Assembly (NCBI RefSeq): GCF_000429225.1
Contig: NZ_AUBL01000011.1
Location: forward strand, 1 to 64,000
Direction of reading: 5' to 3'
DNA from: Actinomyces dentalis DSM 19115
GTDB taxonomy: Bacteria > Actinomycetota > Actinomycetes > Actinomycetales > Actinomycetaceae
DNA length: 64,000 nucleotides
Shown: positions 30,687 to 39,308 of the stretch, in pieces
Layout of the letters: each line of letters starts with the position of its first letter
How positions within the stretch are numbered: the stretch's first letter is position 1
Notes under the pieces: model-generated
What the model was told of the DNA's origin: nothing
The model's input: the letters and a program-made list of their open reading frames with translations, nothing else
Database searches by the model: none
Made by a program: the position numbers and the translations under genes

Positions 30687-31850
30687 TCACCAGGCCCGCG
30701 CCAGCAGCTCGTAGGAGCGGCGCCGCGCCGCGGCGTCGTGCGCGTAGGTGACCACCAGCAGCTCCTCGGCCCCCCAGCGCTCCGCCAGCTCGTGCAGCCG
30801 CGCCGCGACGTCGTCGGCCTCGCCGACGAAGGACAGGGCCATCGCCTGCTCGACGGCGCTCTCGCGCCCCGGCGCGAAGGCCCGCCAGGCGCCGTGCTCC
30901 GCCGCCGGCGGATCCAGCGGCCCGGGGCGGCCCCCGACGACGCGGGCCGAGGCCGCCATCGCCGTGGTGAACAGCTCCTCCGCCTGGGCGCGGGTGGGGG
31001 CGACCATGACATTGACCCCGGCCGCCACCCGCGCCACGCCGTCGGGCGAGCTGGGGGCGGAGGCGTCGAAGACGGAGCGGTAGGTGACCACCGCCGCCTC
31101 CGCCTGGGCCGGGGCGAAGTGCGAGGCGACCGCGAAGGGCAGGCCCAGCGCCCCGGCCACGCGCGCGCCGTTGACCGACGAGCCCAGGATCCAGGCCTGC
31201 GGGCCCGTCCCCTCCCCCGGCACGGCGCGCACCCGCCGGAAGGGGCCGGTCGTCGCCGGCGCCTCCTCCACCAGCCGGGATGCGGCCGCCGCCAGGCGCG
31301 GGGCGTGCGCGTCGCCGGCGGCCAGGGAGGTGGGAACGGCGGCGTCGGCCCCGGCGGGCATGAGGGAGCCGGGCACTCCGGCGGTGGCGTCGCGCGGGAT
31401 CCCGCCCAGGTAGGCCAGGGTCTCCAGGACCTCCTCGGCGAAGTGGCGCGGATCGGCCCGGCTTCGCCGCAGGGCCGAGGCGGTCAGCGGGTCGGTCCCC
31501 GGCGCCCGACCCAGGCCCATCCCCACGCGCCCGGGGTGGAGCGTCGCCAGGGTCCCGATCTGCTCGGCGATCACCAGCGGGGCGTGGTTGGGCAGCATGA
31601 TCCCCCCGCTGGCCACCCCTATTCGCCCGGTCGCCGCCAGGACCTGCCCCATGAGGACGGTCGTGGCCGCGGCCAGGTACGTCGTCGAGCCGTGGTGCTC
31701 TGCGATCCAGTAGCGGCGGTACCCGGCGGCATCGGCGGCCCGGGCCAGGGCGATCATCTCCCGCAGGGCGTCGCGGCGGCTGCGGCCCGCCGAGACCGGC
31801 ACGAGATCGAGGACGGACAGCGCCGGTTCGGTCTGGGCGACATTGCTCAT
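30687..31850 (-). CDS. LLM-class flavin-dependent oxidoreductase (luciferase-like)
   Basis: A 387-residue bacterial-luciferase-fold protein of the single-component MsnO8-like group. LSVLDLVPV opens the barrel, RRYWIAEHHG (near 50) is the diagnostic motif, and ASGGIMLPNHAPLVIAEQIGTL and RVGMGLGRAPGTDPLT are flavin-pocket segments. Substrate unknown. The start at 31850 has AGGGTGG upstream. It is co-directional with the opp operon but separated from it by 250 bp. Confidence 0.88.
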   Translation of the reverse strand: MSNVAQTEPALSVLDLVPVSAGRSRRDALREMIALARAADAAGYRRYWIAEHHGSTTYLAAATTVLMGQVLAATGRIGVASGGIMLPNHAPLVIAEQIGTLATLHPGRVGMGLGRAPGTDPLTASALRRSRADPRHFAEEVLETLAYLGGIPRDATAGVPGSLMPAGADAAVPTSLAAGDAHAPRLAAAASRLVEEAPATTGPFRRVRAVPGEGTGPQAWILGSSVNGARVAGALGLPFAVASHFAPAQAEAAVVTYRSVFDASAPSSPDGVARVAAGVNVMVAPTRAQAEELFTTAMAASARVVGGRPGPLDPPAAEHGAWRAFAPGRESAVEQAMALSFVGEADDVAARLHELAERWGAEELLVVTYAHDAAARRRSYELLARAW

Positions 31851-31932
31851 GGCGGCCACCCTACGGGCCCGGGCCCCGCCGCGGCGGGCGCCCGCGCCGG
31901 GCGCGACTCAGCGCGCCGTCGCACCGCGGACG

Positions 31933-32973
31933 TCAGCGCCCCGTCGCGCCGCCCGGCGTCAGCGCCCCGTCGCGGCGCCGGTAGACGGCGGCCAGGACCG
32001 CGCCGGACAGGTTGTGCCAGATGGAGAAGACGGCGCCGGGCAGGGCCGCCTCCGGCAGGGCGGCGAAGTGCTTGAAGGCCAGGGTGGCCGCCAGCCCCGA
32101 ATTCTGCATGCCCACCTCGATGGAGATCGTGCGCGCCGCCCTCTCGTCGCGGCCGACCGCCCGGCCGACGAGGTAGCCGAGCAGGTACCCCAGGCAGTTG
32201 TGCGCGGCGACGACGAGCAGGACGAGTGGCCCGGCGGACAGGATCCTGTCCGCCGAACCGGACACGACCGCCAGGACGACGTAGCAGATGCCCGCCACCG
32301 ACACCCAGGGCATGGCCGGCAGGACCCGCTCGACCGCGCGCGGCAGCAGCGCGCGCACCACGAGGCCGCCGACCACGGGGACCAGGACCATCTCGACGAT
32401 CGACAGGGCCATGGACGCGGCGTCGACCGGCAGGTACCGGCCGGCCAGCCACCCGGTGAGCAGGGGCGTCATGACCGGGGCCAGGAGGGTCGATATGGAG
32501 GTCATCGTCACCGACAGGGCGACGTCCCCCCGGGCCAGGTAGGAGATGACGTTGGAGGAGGTCCCGCCGGGGGCGCAGCCGACGAGGATGACGCCCGTGG
32601 CCAGCGCCGCGTCGAGGCCGAGGCCCCTGGCCAGGAGCCAGGCGAGCAGCGGCATGATGACGAACTGGGCGACGACGCCGGCCAGGACGGGCAGGGGGCG
32701 GCGCACGACGAGGACGAAGTCCGGCGGGGTGAGGGTCAGGCCCATCCCGAACATGATGACGCCCAGGGCCCAGCTGGTGCCCGCGCCCAGCGGGGCGAAG
32801 ACCCCGGGCAGGGCCACGGCCAGGAGGAAGGCCGCCAGGATGAGGGCCGGGAAGACCGTGACGGCCGTGCGGGCCGAGCGGTCCTCCCCGGCCGACTCCG
32901 AGGGGGCCTCGGGGCCGGCCGGGGAGGCCGACCCGGGAGTCGGGTCGGGGGGATTGGGAACTGAGGGAGTCAT
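31933..32973 (-). CDS. Bile acid:sodium symporter (BASS) family transporter
   Basis: A 346-residue membrane protein with about ten hydrophobic segments after a 40-residue Pro/Ser-rich tail. Diagnostic motifs are VIMFGMGLTLTPPDF, VGCAPGGTSSNVISYLARGD and IEVGMQNSGLAATLA, the sodium and substrate sites of the family. Bacterial members carry organic acids such as pantoate or other small anions, so bile acid transport is not implied. Substrate undetermined. Confidence 0.88.
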   Translation of the reverse strand: MTPSVPNPPDPTPGSASPAGPEAPSESAGEDRSARTAVTVFPALILAAFLLAVALPGVFAPLGAGTSWALGVIMFGMGLTLTPPDFVLVVRRPLPVLAGVVAQFVIMPLLAWLLARGLGLDAALATGVILVGCAPGGTSSNVISYLARGDVALSVTMTSISTLLAPVMTPLLTGWLAGRYLPVDAASMALSIVEMVLVPVVGGLVVRALLPRAVERVLPAMPWVSVAGICYVVLAVVSGSADRILSAGPLVLLVVAAHNCLGYLLGYLVGRAVGRDERAARTISIEVGMQNSGLAATLAFKHFAALPEAALPGAVFSIWHNLSGAVLAAVYRRRDGALTPGGATGR

Positions 32974-33166
32974 GACTCAGTCATATCCCGCTCCCCCGCC
33001 GCGCCGACGGACGTTCTCACAGTCCGATCGGGTACCGGCGCGGTTCGCCGAGTCCGACGTCGGCGTCGGCGTCGGAGGTTCTATCCGCGGCGGGGGCGCG
33101 CCGCGCCGTCCGGGGGCTGCCGCCGCTCGGTTCCACTGGTCCGCGGCGGGGGTGCGGGACGGGAAA

Positions 33167-33288
33167 TGGCGCTCCGGGAGGATCGTTCTTGGCCGCCGCC
33201 AACCGCGGCGCCGCTAGAACCGCGGAGTCATGCGGAATCCGCTCGGTGGTTCCGATGCGTCGGTGCGAACGATCCTCCCAGAGCGCCA
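33167..33288. repeat. Inverted-repeat element, family D, copy 1
   Basis: A 122-bp element with 22-bp arms (33167-33188, 33267-33288; core GGCGCTCCGGGAGGATCG) and one mismatch. The 78-nt interior contains AGAACCGCGGAGTCATGCGG, matching the centre of the second copy at 37845-37990 when that copy is reverse-complemented. It lies 25 bp past the bioY stop. Nothing else is recognised in 32974-33313. Confidence 0.85.
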
Positions 33289-33313
33289 GAACGGGACCGC
33301 CGGCCCGCCCAGC

Positions 33314-33958
33314 TCAGCCGCGAGCGCGGCGAGCGGGCAGCAGGGCCGCGACGGCCGACTTCAGCAGGTCGCCGACGACGAAGGGCGCCAGACCCATCGT
33401 CAGCGTCGCGCCCCAGGCGGCCCCGGTGGCGGCCTTGAGCCAGATCAGCCCCGGCACGTACACGACGGCGGAGGCCAGGACCATCAGGCCCGCCCGGCGC
33501 AGCACGGCGGCAGCGGCGCCGCCGCGCCGGGCGCCGGAGGCGGGGGCCGGCCGCGGGGCGGTGGCCGCGCCGGCGACGACGGCGGCCAGGCCGTAGCCCA
33601 GCACGTAGCCGAAGGATGCGGTCATGCCGCTGTGCCACCCGGCCAGGACGGGCGCGCCCAGCGCCGCCGCCGCGGCGTAGAGCGCCACCGAGGCCAGGGC
33701 GCGGCGGGCGCCGAGCAGGCCGCCCGCGCCCAGGACGGCGAGGGTGCCCAGCGTGACGGGGACCGGCGTGAAGGGCAGGGGCAGCCTGATCTGCCCGATG
33801 AGGGCGATCGCGACGGCGCCGGCGAGCACGAGGGCGGACTCCCGGGCGACGGTCGCGCCCAGCGTGCGGCGGGCCGCGCCGTCGGCCGCGACGGTGGCGC
33901 CGGTGGCGTCGTCGGCAGTGCCGGCGGGAAGAACCGAAGGAACCTGCTTCATTGTCAT
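33314..33958 (-). CDS. bioY: Biotin transporter BioY (ECF substrate-binding component)
   Basis: A 214-residue integral membrane protein, the biotin-binding S component of an energy-coupling factor transporter. IRLPLPFTPVPVTLGTLAVLGAG is the family hallmark; about six helices follow, including GYVLGYGLAAVVAG and PGLIWLKAATGAAW. The N-terminal approximately 40 residues are Ala/Thr-rich. An Arg/Pro/Ala-rich loop lies near residue 145. No bioM/bioN or ecfAAT genes are adjacent, so it probably shares an energising module or works alone. Confidence 0.9.
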   Translation of the reverse strand: MTMKQVPSVLPAGTADDATGATVAADGAARRTLGATVARESALVLAGAVAIALIGQIRLPLPFTPVPVTLGTLAVLGAGGLLGARRALASVALYAAAAALGAPVLAGWHSGMTASFGYVLGYGLAAVVAGAATAPRPAPASGARRGGAAAAVLRRAGLMVLASAVVYVPGLIWLKAATGAAWGATLTMGLAPFVVGDLLKSAVAALLPARRARG

Positions 33959-34142
33959 GCCACAACCGTAGAGGATGAAGCGGGGCGCGTCACCGCATGA
34001 TTCCGCCCGTGACCATAAGAGCGTCTTGTACTTTACCTCCAAAGGCGGTGAGTCCGCGGTGCGGGTCCGGCGAGCACGGCGGGAGCCCGGCATCCGGCCA
34101 GCGCAACGGGCTCGGCGGGCGCCCGCTGGACACGGCGGGCGC

Positions 34143-35066
34143 TCACACGTGCGCCCCCACCCAGACGAGCAGATCGGCCGTCACCTGCTCCCGGTTGGTC
34201 TCATTGAGCAGCTCGTGGCGCGCCCCCGGATACAGGCGCAGGGACACCTCCCGCACCCCGGCGCGGCGATAGGCCGTGGCAACCTCGCGCACGCCGGCCC
34301 CATCGCGCCCCACCGGGTCGGCGCTGCCCGAGACCACCAGGATCGGCAGACCGGCGGGGGTGGCCGCGAAGGTCTCCGGCCGCCCGACCTCGACGCCGCC
34401 ACGGGCCAGGTCCCGGTAGAAGGCGGCGGTGCAGGTGAAGCCGCACAGCGGGTCGGCGATGTAGGCGTCGACCTCCGCGCGCTCGCGGCTGAGCCAGTCG
34501 AAGTCCGTGCGGGCGGGGGCGAAGGCCCGGTTGTAATTGGCGAAGGCCCGGCGCTCCAGGAGGACGGAGGGGTGGCGGGGGCCGCGCAGGCGCACCTCGG
34601 CGCGGGCCAGGCCGATACCGGCGCGACCGAGCAGGCCCGGGTCGCCGATGGTGCCCATGATGATGAGACCGGCGAGGCCCTCCCCGTGGCGGGCCGCGTA
34701 GCCGCGCGCCAGGATCGAGCCCCAGGAGTGGCCCATGAGGACCAGCGGGGCGCCGGGCCAGGCGGCCTCGACGTCGGCCCGCACGGTTCCCAGGTCGTCC
34801 AGGACGAGGCTCCAGCCGTCGGCGTCGTCGGTGTGACCGCGCTCGTCGGGCGCGGCGATCGTGGCGCCGTGCCCGCGGTGGTCGTCGGCGACGACGGCGA
34901 AGCCTGCCACCGCGGCGGCGGTGGCGAAGCGCTCGTAGCGCCCCGAGTGCTCGGCCATGCCGTGCACCACCTGGATGACGGCGCGGGGCGGGCCGTCGGG
35001 CAGCCAGCGGCGCAGCGCCAGGGCCCTGCCGTCGACGGCGGTGAGTGTGGCGAGCTCGGATCTCAC
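34143..35066 (-). CDS. Alpha/beta hydrolase, lysophospholipase/monoacylglycerol lipase-like
   Basis: A 307-residue serine hydrolase of the Hydrolase_4 type. The oxyanion motif VVHGMAEHSGRYERFA is near residue 33, the nucleophile elbow is MGHSWGS (near 110), the acid is in VSGSADPVG and the histidine in YPGARHELLNE. These match the MGL/lysophospholipase family acting on lipid esters. It starts at GTG 35066 with GAGGAACGCC upstream. It is divergent from the PLP-enzyme gene at 35543. Confidence 0.88.
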   Translation of the reverse strand: MRSELATLTAVDGRALALRRWLPDGPPRAVIQVVHGMAEHSGRYERFATAAAVAGFAVVADDHRGHGATIAAPDERGHTDDADGWSLVLDDLGTVRADVEAAWPGAPLVLMGHSWGSILARGYAARHGEGLAGLIIMGTIGDPGLLGRAGIGLARAEVRLRGPRHPSVLLERRAFANYNRAFAPARTDFDWLSRERAEVDAYIADPLCGFTCTAAFYRDLARGGVEVGRPETFAATPAGLPILVVSGSADPVGRDGAGVREVATAYRRAGVREVSLRLYPGARHELLNETNREQVTADLLVWVGAHV

Positions 35067-35073
35067 GGCGTTC

Positions 35074-35154
35074 CTCGTTCCTCAGCGGGCGGGACCGTCC
35101 CGGCCAGACGTCGTCATAGACGTCCAGACGCCCTCGTTCCTCAGCGGGCGGGAC
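35074..35154. repeat. Direct repeat upstream of the hydrolase gene
   Basis: A 22-bp sequence containing CGTTCCTCAGCGGGCGGGAC occurs at 35074-35095 and again at 35133-35154, 59 bp apart, with CCAGACGTC-like repeats between. The first copy covers the ribosome-binding region of the hydrolase gene, so the second looks like a duplicated 5' leader. Confidence 0.6.
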
Positions 35155-35197
35155 GGGTCCCAGCCTACTGGCGCCGGGCCGCCCCCTCGTCGCCCCC

Positions 35198-35290
35198 CTC
35201 GCCGAAACCGGCGGAGAAGTCACGCGAGACCGGCGGAAAGCGCGCATCGGGGCCTCCCCGCCGGAAAGCGCGCATCGGGACCTCCCCGCC
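35198..35290. repeat. TCCGCCGGTTTC motif copy 2 plus 28-bp tandem duplication
   Basis: 35198-35242 is the reverse complement of an arrangement like that at 11576-11621. It runs into two tandem 28-bp units (35235-35262, 35263-35290) with one difference, core GGAAAGCGCGCATCGGG. It lies in the divergent gap between the hydrolase and PLP-enzyme genes. Confidence 0.55.
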
Positions 35291-35399
35291 GAGGACGTCG
35301 AGCACCCGGCCGGGTCGGGCCCCGGCGCGCTCCGTCCCCCGCGAACGCGTAGGTTTTCCATGGTCGCCCATCCGGTCCAGGCGACTCCCACTCCGTCCC

Positions 35400-35472
35400 C
35401 GCGAACGCGCAGGTTTCCAGTCGAACGCGCGGGCGGGAGGTGCGCGTTCGACTGGAAACCTGCGCGCTCGCG
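35400..35472. repeat. Inverted-repeat element, family F
   Basis: Arms of 31 bp (35400-35430, 35442-35472; core GCAGGTTTCCAGTCGAAC) with one mismatch and an 11-nt loop. A half copy, with CTCCGTCCCC followed by GCGAACGCG, occurs 60 bp earlier at about 35330-35360. It lies 70 bp before the PLP-enzyme start, i.e. in its promoter region. Confidence 0.8.
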
Positions 35473-35542
35473 AAGTCGGGGCGGGGGCGGCCGGGGAAAC
35501 GGGGCGGACGCGGGACTGGGAGGAGCGGAGTTGGGAGGAGCA

Positions 35543-36778
35543 GTGCTGGGAGGAACGACGGCGGAGGCCCTCACGGGCAACGGCAAGCAGGCCCTGGGCC
35601 TCGTCGCCCGCGCGCTGCGCAGCCGGGGCGTGCGCACCGTCCTCGTCCCGCGCTACCGCTGCGAGGCCGTGGTCCTGCCCTTCGAGCTGGAGGGAATGGG
35701 GACGCGCGCGGTCGACGTCGGCCCCGACCTGCTCCTGGAGCCGCGGGCCCTGGCCGCGGCGCTCGCCGACGAGCCCGGAGCCGCCGTCCTGCACTGCGAG
35801 ACCTACGGCAACCGGGCGCGCGGCGACCTGGCGGACCTGCTGGTCCGGGCGCGGCGCACGGGTCGGGTCGTCGTCGTGGACGCCACGCACTCGCTGCTCG
35901 ATCGGCCTCGGCTCCTGGACGGCGCGGCCGACGCCGTCGTCGCGAGCCTGCGCAAGCTGCTGCCCGTGCCCGACGGCGCCGTCATCGCGTGGGACCCCGC
36001 CGGGCCGCTCGACACGCCGCTGTCCGCGGGCGTGCGCGAGATGGAGCGCCGGGAGGCCGATGCGCGGGTCGAGTCGCTCGGGCTGGCGCTGCTCGACGCC
36101 GAGCGCGCCTTCGCCCGGGCTCCGCGGGCCGCGCCCGCCGAGCAGGCCGCGCGCGAACGGATGCGGCGGCGCGTGTGTGAGATCGCCGCGCGGCACGAAG
36201 CCGCGATCGAGCAGGCGCTGACGCCGGTTCCCGCGAGCGCCTCGACAGTTCGGCGGCTGACGGGAGGGGCCGGGCGATCGGCCGGGCGCGCCGCGCACGC
36301 ACGCGCGCTGCACGAGGCCGTCGCGGCCATGACGGCCGGGCACCCGGCGGGGGCGCGCGTGGTCAATCCGGGCTCGGTCGGCTGCGTCGCCCTCCAGGGA
36401 CCCCGACTGCTCGTCGAGGAGCTGGCCGGGGCGCTGGCGCGGGCGGGGCTGTGGGGGCCGGTGTCCTGGGACAATCCGGACGATCCGGGGTCGCCAGACG
36501 GGCCGTGCGGACCGGAAGCATCGGGCGGGCCGGAGAATCCAGGAACGGCGGACGGGCAGACCGCGTTGAACGGGCCGGACGATCCGCGAACGGCGGGAGC
36601 GCCGGGCGGGTTGGCCGTGCCCGGTGTGCCGGGCGCGGCGCCGGGAAAGGCTGCCGGCGCGGAAGAGGCGGCCGGTGCGAGACCGTGGCCCGCCGTCGTC
36701 ACACTGCCCACCAACGCGCCCGAGCGCGCCGACGAGCTGCTCGACGCCGTCGCCCGCTCGCTGCGGGTGCGACCCTGA
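35543..36778 (+). CDS. DegT/DnrJ-like PLP-dependent aminotransferase-fold protein
   Basis: About 411 residues. VPRYRCEAVVLPFELEG near 35 and VVVDATHSLLDRP near 110 (Asp113) resemble the PLP site of DegT/DnrJ/EryC1/StrS enzymes. SLRKLLPVPDGAVIAW near 136-150 carries the likely PLP lysine (Lys138), as in the SLRKxLPxPDGG motif of this group. The start is GTG 35543, preceded by GGGAGGAG. A 65-residue Gly/Pro/Asp/Ala-rich stretch (about 310-375, bases 36470-36680) interrupts the C-terminal part and looks inserted. Substrate unknown; possibly a polysaccharide or cell-surface sugar enzyme. Confidence 0.6.
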   Translation: MLGGTTAEALTGNGKQALGLVARALRSRGVRTVLVPRYRCEAVVLPFELEGMGTRAVDVGPDLLLEPRALAAALADEPGAAVLHCETYGNRARGDLADLLVRARRTGRVVVVDATHSLLDRPRLLDGAADAVVASLRKLLPVPDGAVIAWDPAGPLDTPLSAGVREMERREADARVESLGLALLDAERAFARAPRAAPAEQAARERMRRRVCEIAARHEAAIEQALTPVPASASTVRRLTGGAGRSAGRAAHARALHEAVAAMTAGHPAGARVVNPGSVGCVALQGPRLLVEELAGALARAGLWGPVSWDNPDDPGSPDGPCGPEASGGPENPGTADGQTALNGPDDPRTAGAPGGLAVPGVPGAAPGKAAGAEEAAGARPWPAVVTLPTNAPERADELLDAVARSLRVRP

Positions 36779-36920
36779 CCGGAGACCCGGCTGCGCGCGG
36801 CCCGGGCCGCCTGCCGCAGGGACCGCGGGCCCGGCGAGCCGCTCCGGTGAGGACGGTCGGCGCCGCAGTCGGACCCGACCGCGCGAACGCGGGGTCCTGA
36901 GGATTCTCCACCCCGGAGCG

Positions 36921-37010
36921 TCAGGAGACGGTGACGCTGCCGGAGGCGGCTCCCGTGGCGGCGCCGCCGTTGGCTGTGGTCACCGTGATCGAGGATGTGG
37001 ACATGGTCAT
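36921..37010 (-). CDS. Possible 29-residue Ser/Thr-rich small peptide
   Basis: ATG 37010 is preceded by GAGGGA about 9 bases upstream and opens a short frame starting MTMSTSSITVTTANGG, composed almost only of Ser, Thr, Ala, Gly and Val. No processing enzyme is adjacent, and it may be chance. The rest of the 36779-37177 gap shows no other candidate. Confidence 0.2.
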   Translation of the reverse strand: MTMSTSSITVTTANGGAATGAASGSVTVS

Positions 37011-37177
37011 GACGGCGCGTCCCTCTTCTCGTGCGGACTGGCGTCCGGGCGGGCGCCGGTCGGCGGGGCCGGGCCGGGCTCCGCGGGCGCCCTCAGGCTG
37101 TCCAACGGCTCTGTCGAGCGGGCAGGCGCCGTCCATGACTGCGCTGTGAGAGCGCGGCGCCCGACTACCGTGGCGGT

Positions 37178-37711
37178 ATGGCCGTTCACGTCTTCTCCCT
37201 CGTCCCCGCCGCCTACGTCATCCTCCTGCGCGAGAGCGGGCGCGGGCCCGAGGTCCTCCTCCAGCTGCGGCGGGGCACCGGCTACATGGACGGCCACTGG
37301 GCCTGCGGGGCGGCGGGGCACGTCGAGGCGGGCGAGTCCGTGCTCGACGCGGCGGTGCGCGAGGCCCGCGAGGAGATCGGCGTCGTCGTCGACCCGCGGG
37401 CGCTGGAGCCGCTGACGGCGATGCACCGCAGCAACGACGTCGGCGGGGCGGCGCTGGAGCAGCGGGTCGACTTCTTCTTCGCGCTGCGCCGGTGGGAGGG
37501 CGAGCCGGTCGTGCGCGAGCCCGCCCGGACGGGGGGTCTGGCGTGGTGCCCGCTCGCGGGACTGCCCGAGCCGGTGCCGCCGCACGAGCGGGCGGTGCTG
37601 GAGCTGCTGCGGGAGTCGTCGGCCGGGGGCCGGGCGGTGCCCGCGATCACGACCTTCGGCTTCGCGCCGGGCGAGGACATCGACCTCTACCGCCGCACCC
37701 GCGAGCACTGA
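37178..37711 (+). CDS. Nudix hydrolase
   Basis: A 177-residue pyrophosphohydrolase. The Nudix box (GHVEAGESVLDAAVREAREE and the following IGVVV) lies at about residues 47-71 and keeps the GX5EX7REUXEEXGU pattern. A hydrophobic YVILLRESGRGPEVLLQLRRG strand pair precedes it. The nucleotide substrate cannot be inferred. It is convergent with the patatin gene across a 540-bp gap that contains two inverted-repeat elements. Confidence 0.9.
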   Translation: MAVHVFSLVPAAYVILLRESGRGPEVLLQLRRGTGYMDGHWACGAAGHVEAGESVLDAAVREAREEIGVVVDPRALEPLTAMHRSNDVGGAALEQRVDFFFALRRWEGEPVVREPARTGGLAWCPLAGLPEPVPPHERAVLELLRESSAGGRAVPAITTFGFAPGEDIDLYRRTREH

Positions 37712-37844
37712 GCCCTCCTTGGGGCCCCGGCGGCGACCCCGCCGGCATCAGCCGCCCCTGCCGGGCACTGAGCCCTCCCCCGTACCACCGGGAGCGGGCC
37801 CGGGGCCCGCCTCGGCGGCCTCTGCCCCGCTTTCCCCGGGGGCC

Positions 37845-37990
37845 GGGGGCGGAAAGTGGCGCTCTGGGAGGATCGTTCGGACGGCCGCCCCGGATGCGCT
37901 CGGCGGTTCCCGCATGATTCCGCGGTTCTTGCGACGGCACTGTCGGGTGGGTGCCGGAACGATCCTCCCAGAGCGCCATTTCCCGCCCCC
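37845..37990. repeat. Inverted-repeat element, family D, copy 2 (reverse orientation)
   Basis: A 146-bp element with 34-bp arms (37845-37878, 37957-37990) and about two mismatches. It shares the arm core GGCGCTCTGGGAGGATCG with 33167-33288. Its 78-nt interior, reverse-complemented, contains AGAACCGCGGAATCATGCGG. It lies between the convergent Nudix and patatin genes, next to a family C element. Confidence 0.88.
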
Positions 37991-38064
37991 ATCGTCTCCC
38001 AGACGAACGGGGTGCGAACCCGCTGAGACGCATGGGACTCTTGGGACTGGCTCGGACGGGGGCC

Positions 38065-38184
38065 TGTCCAAATCTGTTGCAAAGGCGCTCCGGGCCGGGA
38101 TCGACCGCGAAGAAAAGCGCGGAATACCAACGATTCTCTTCGCGCCTCCCGGCGCGATCGGGGCCTTTGCAACAGATTTGGACA
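38065..38184. repeat. Inverted-repeat element, family C, copy 2
   Basis: A 120-bp element with 22-bp perfect arms (38065-38086, 38163-38184), sharing the arm core TCCAAATCTGTTGCAAAG and the approximately 76-bp interior with 11050-11171 and 54536-54655. It sits 74 bp after a family D element, both in the same convergent gap. Confidence 0.9.
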
Positions 38185-38251
38185 ACGGCCGGGCGAACGG
38201 GACCCGGAATGGCCAGCGGCTAGCGGGGCGCGGACCCGCCGAGGCGCGGGG

Positions 38252-39184
38252 TCAGACGCCGAGGAACTCCATAATGGCGGGCAGCTCCCGACGGGCCTGC
38301 ACCAGTCCCGCCTCATAGGCGCCCACGACGCGGTCGTAGCGCAGCTCGCCGTTGGCGATCGGCATGCGGTCGGGCCGGAAGAGGTACACGCGCCCCTCCC
38401 GCTGCCCCTGCTCCAGGTCCTCCAGGGTGCGGTTGTAGTTGGCGGGCCGGCTGATGATCGCCTCGGCCACCGCGGGCCGGCGCCGGAACAGGCGGCGGTA
38501 GACGCCCGGGCGCTTCTCGGCGGGCTTGCGGTAGCCGACGGGGCGCGTCATGACGACCAGCATCTTCTCGTAGCCGTCGGCCGCCGCCGCGTCGGTGGCG
38601 AAACCGCCCGTGGATCCCAGCGCGCCGTCGAGGTAGGGCGCGCCGTCGATATACACGATGGGCATGAGCACCGGCATGGAGGAGGAGGCCTGGCAGCGCG
38701 GCAGCAGGTCCTCCAGCTCGTCCATGTCCCCCAGGCCCCAGTAGACCTCCTCGCCCGTGTCGCAGCGGAAGGAGCCGATCCGCACCGTGGCGGGCGCGGC
38801 CTTGAAGGTGGGCCAGTCGAAGGGGAAGAGCTCGCCGGGGGCGGAGGTGTGGCGGTAGATGTGGTCGGAGTTGAAGTAGCCCCGGCGCCGGATGAAGCTG
38901 CCCCAGCCGCCGGCCTGGGGATCCGTGGTCAGCCCGACGAAGGCCTCCCGCGTGCGCCACAGGTCGCGCGAGACCATGTTGACGGTGTTGGTGCAGCCCG
39001 CCGAGATCCCCCCGACCCACGGGAAGAACAGGCCCGCCTCGAGGAGCACCTGGACGAGGGCGGCGGTGTAGGTGCCGCGCATGCCGCCGCCCTCGAAGAC
39101 GAGAGCGACGTCGTCGACCCGGGTCGTGATCGGCGCCGGGGCGTGCTCGGGGAGGCCGTAGGGAACCGGTCGGGTGCTGCTCAT
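38252..39184 (-). CDS. Patatin-like phospholipase
   Basis: A 310-residue lipid acyl hydrolase of the RssA/YlbK group. The oxyanion loop is EGGGMRGTYTAA (near 33), the nucleophile elbow is GISAGCTN (near 60) and the catalytic aspartate is in YLDGALG (near 190), so the Ser-Asp dyad is intact. It lacks a signal peptide, so it should be cytoplasmic or membrane-associated. Divergent from the flavoenzyme gene at 39309. Confidence 0.9.
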   Translation of the reverse strand: MSSTRPVPYGLPEHAPAPITTRVDDVALVFEGGGMRGTYTAALVQVLLEAGLFFPWVGGISAGCTNTVNMVSRDLWRTREAFVGLTTDPQAGGWGSFIRRRGYFNSDHIYRHTSAPGELFPFDWPTFKAAPATVRIGSFRCDTGEEVYWGLGDMDELEDLLPRCQASSSMPVLMPIVYIDGAPYLDGALGSTGGFATDAAAADGYEKMLVVMTRPVGYRKPAEKRPGVYRRLFRRRPAVAEAIISRPANYNRTLEDLEQGQREGRVYLFRPDRMPIANGELRYDRVVGAYEAGLVQARRELPAIMEFLGV

Positions 39185-39308
39185 CGCGGCCAGCCTATCG
39201 GCGGGGGTCGGCGCGGGCGGGGCGGTCTCGAACAGTGGCCGACACCGGCGCCCCCGCGCAGGGGCGGGGCGTGGACGGCGGGAGGAGCGGGCACGTAACG
39301 TGCGTCTC

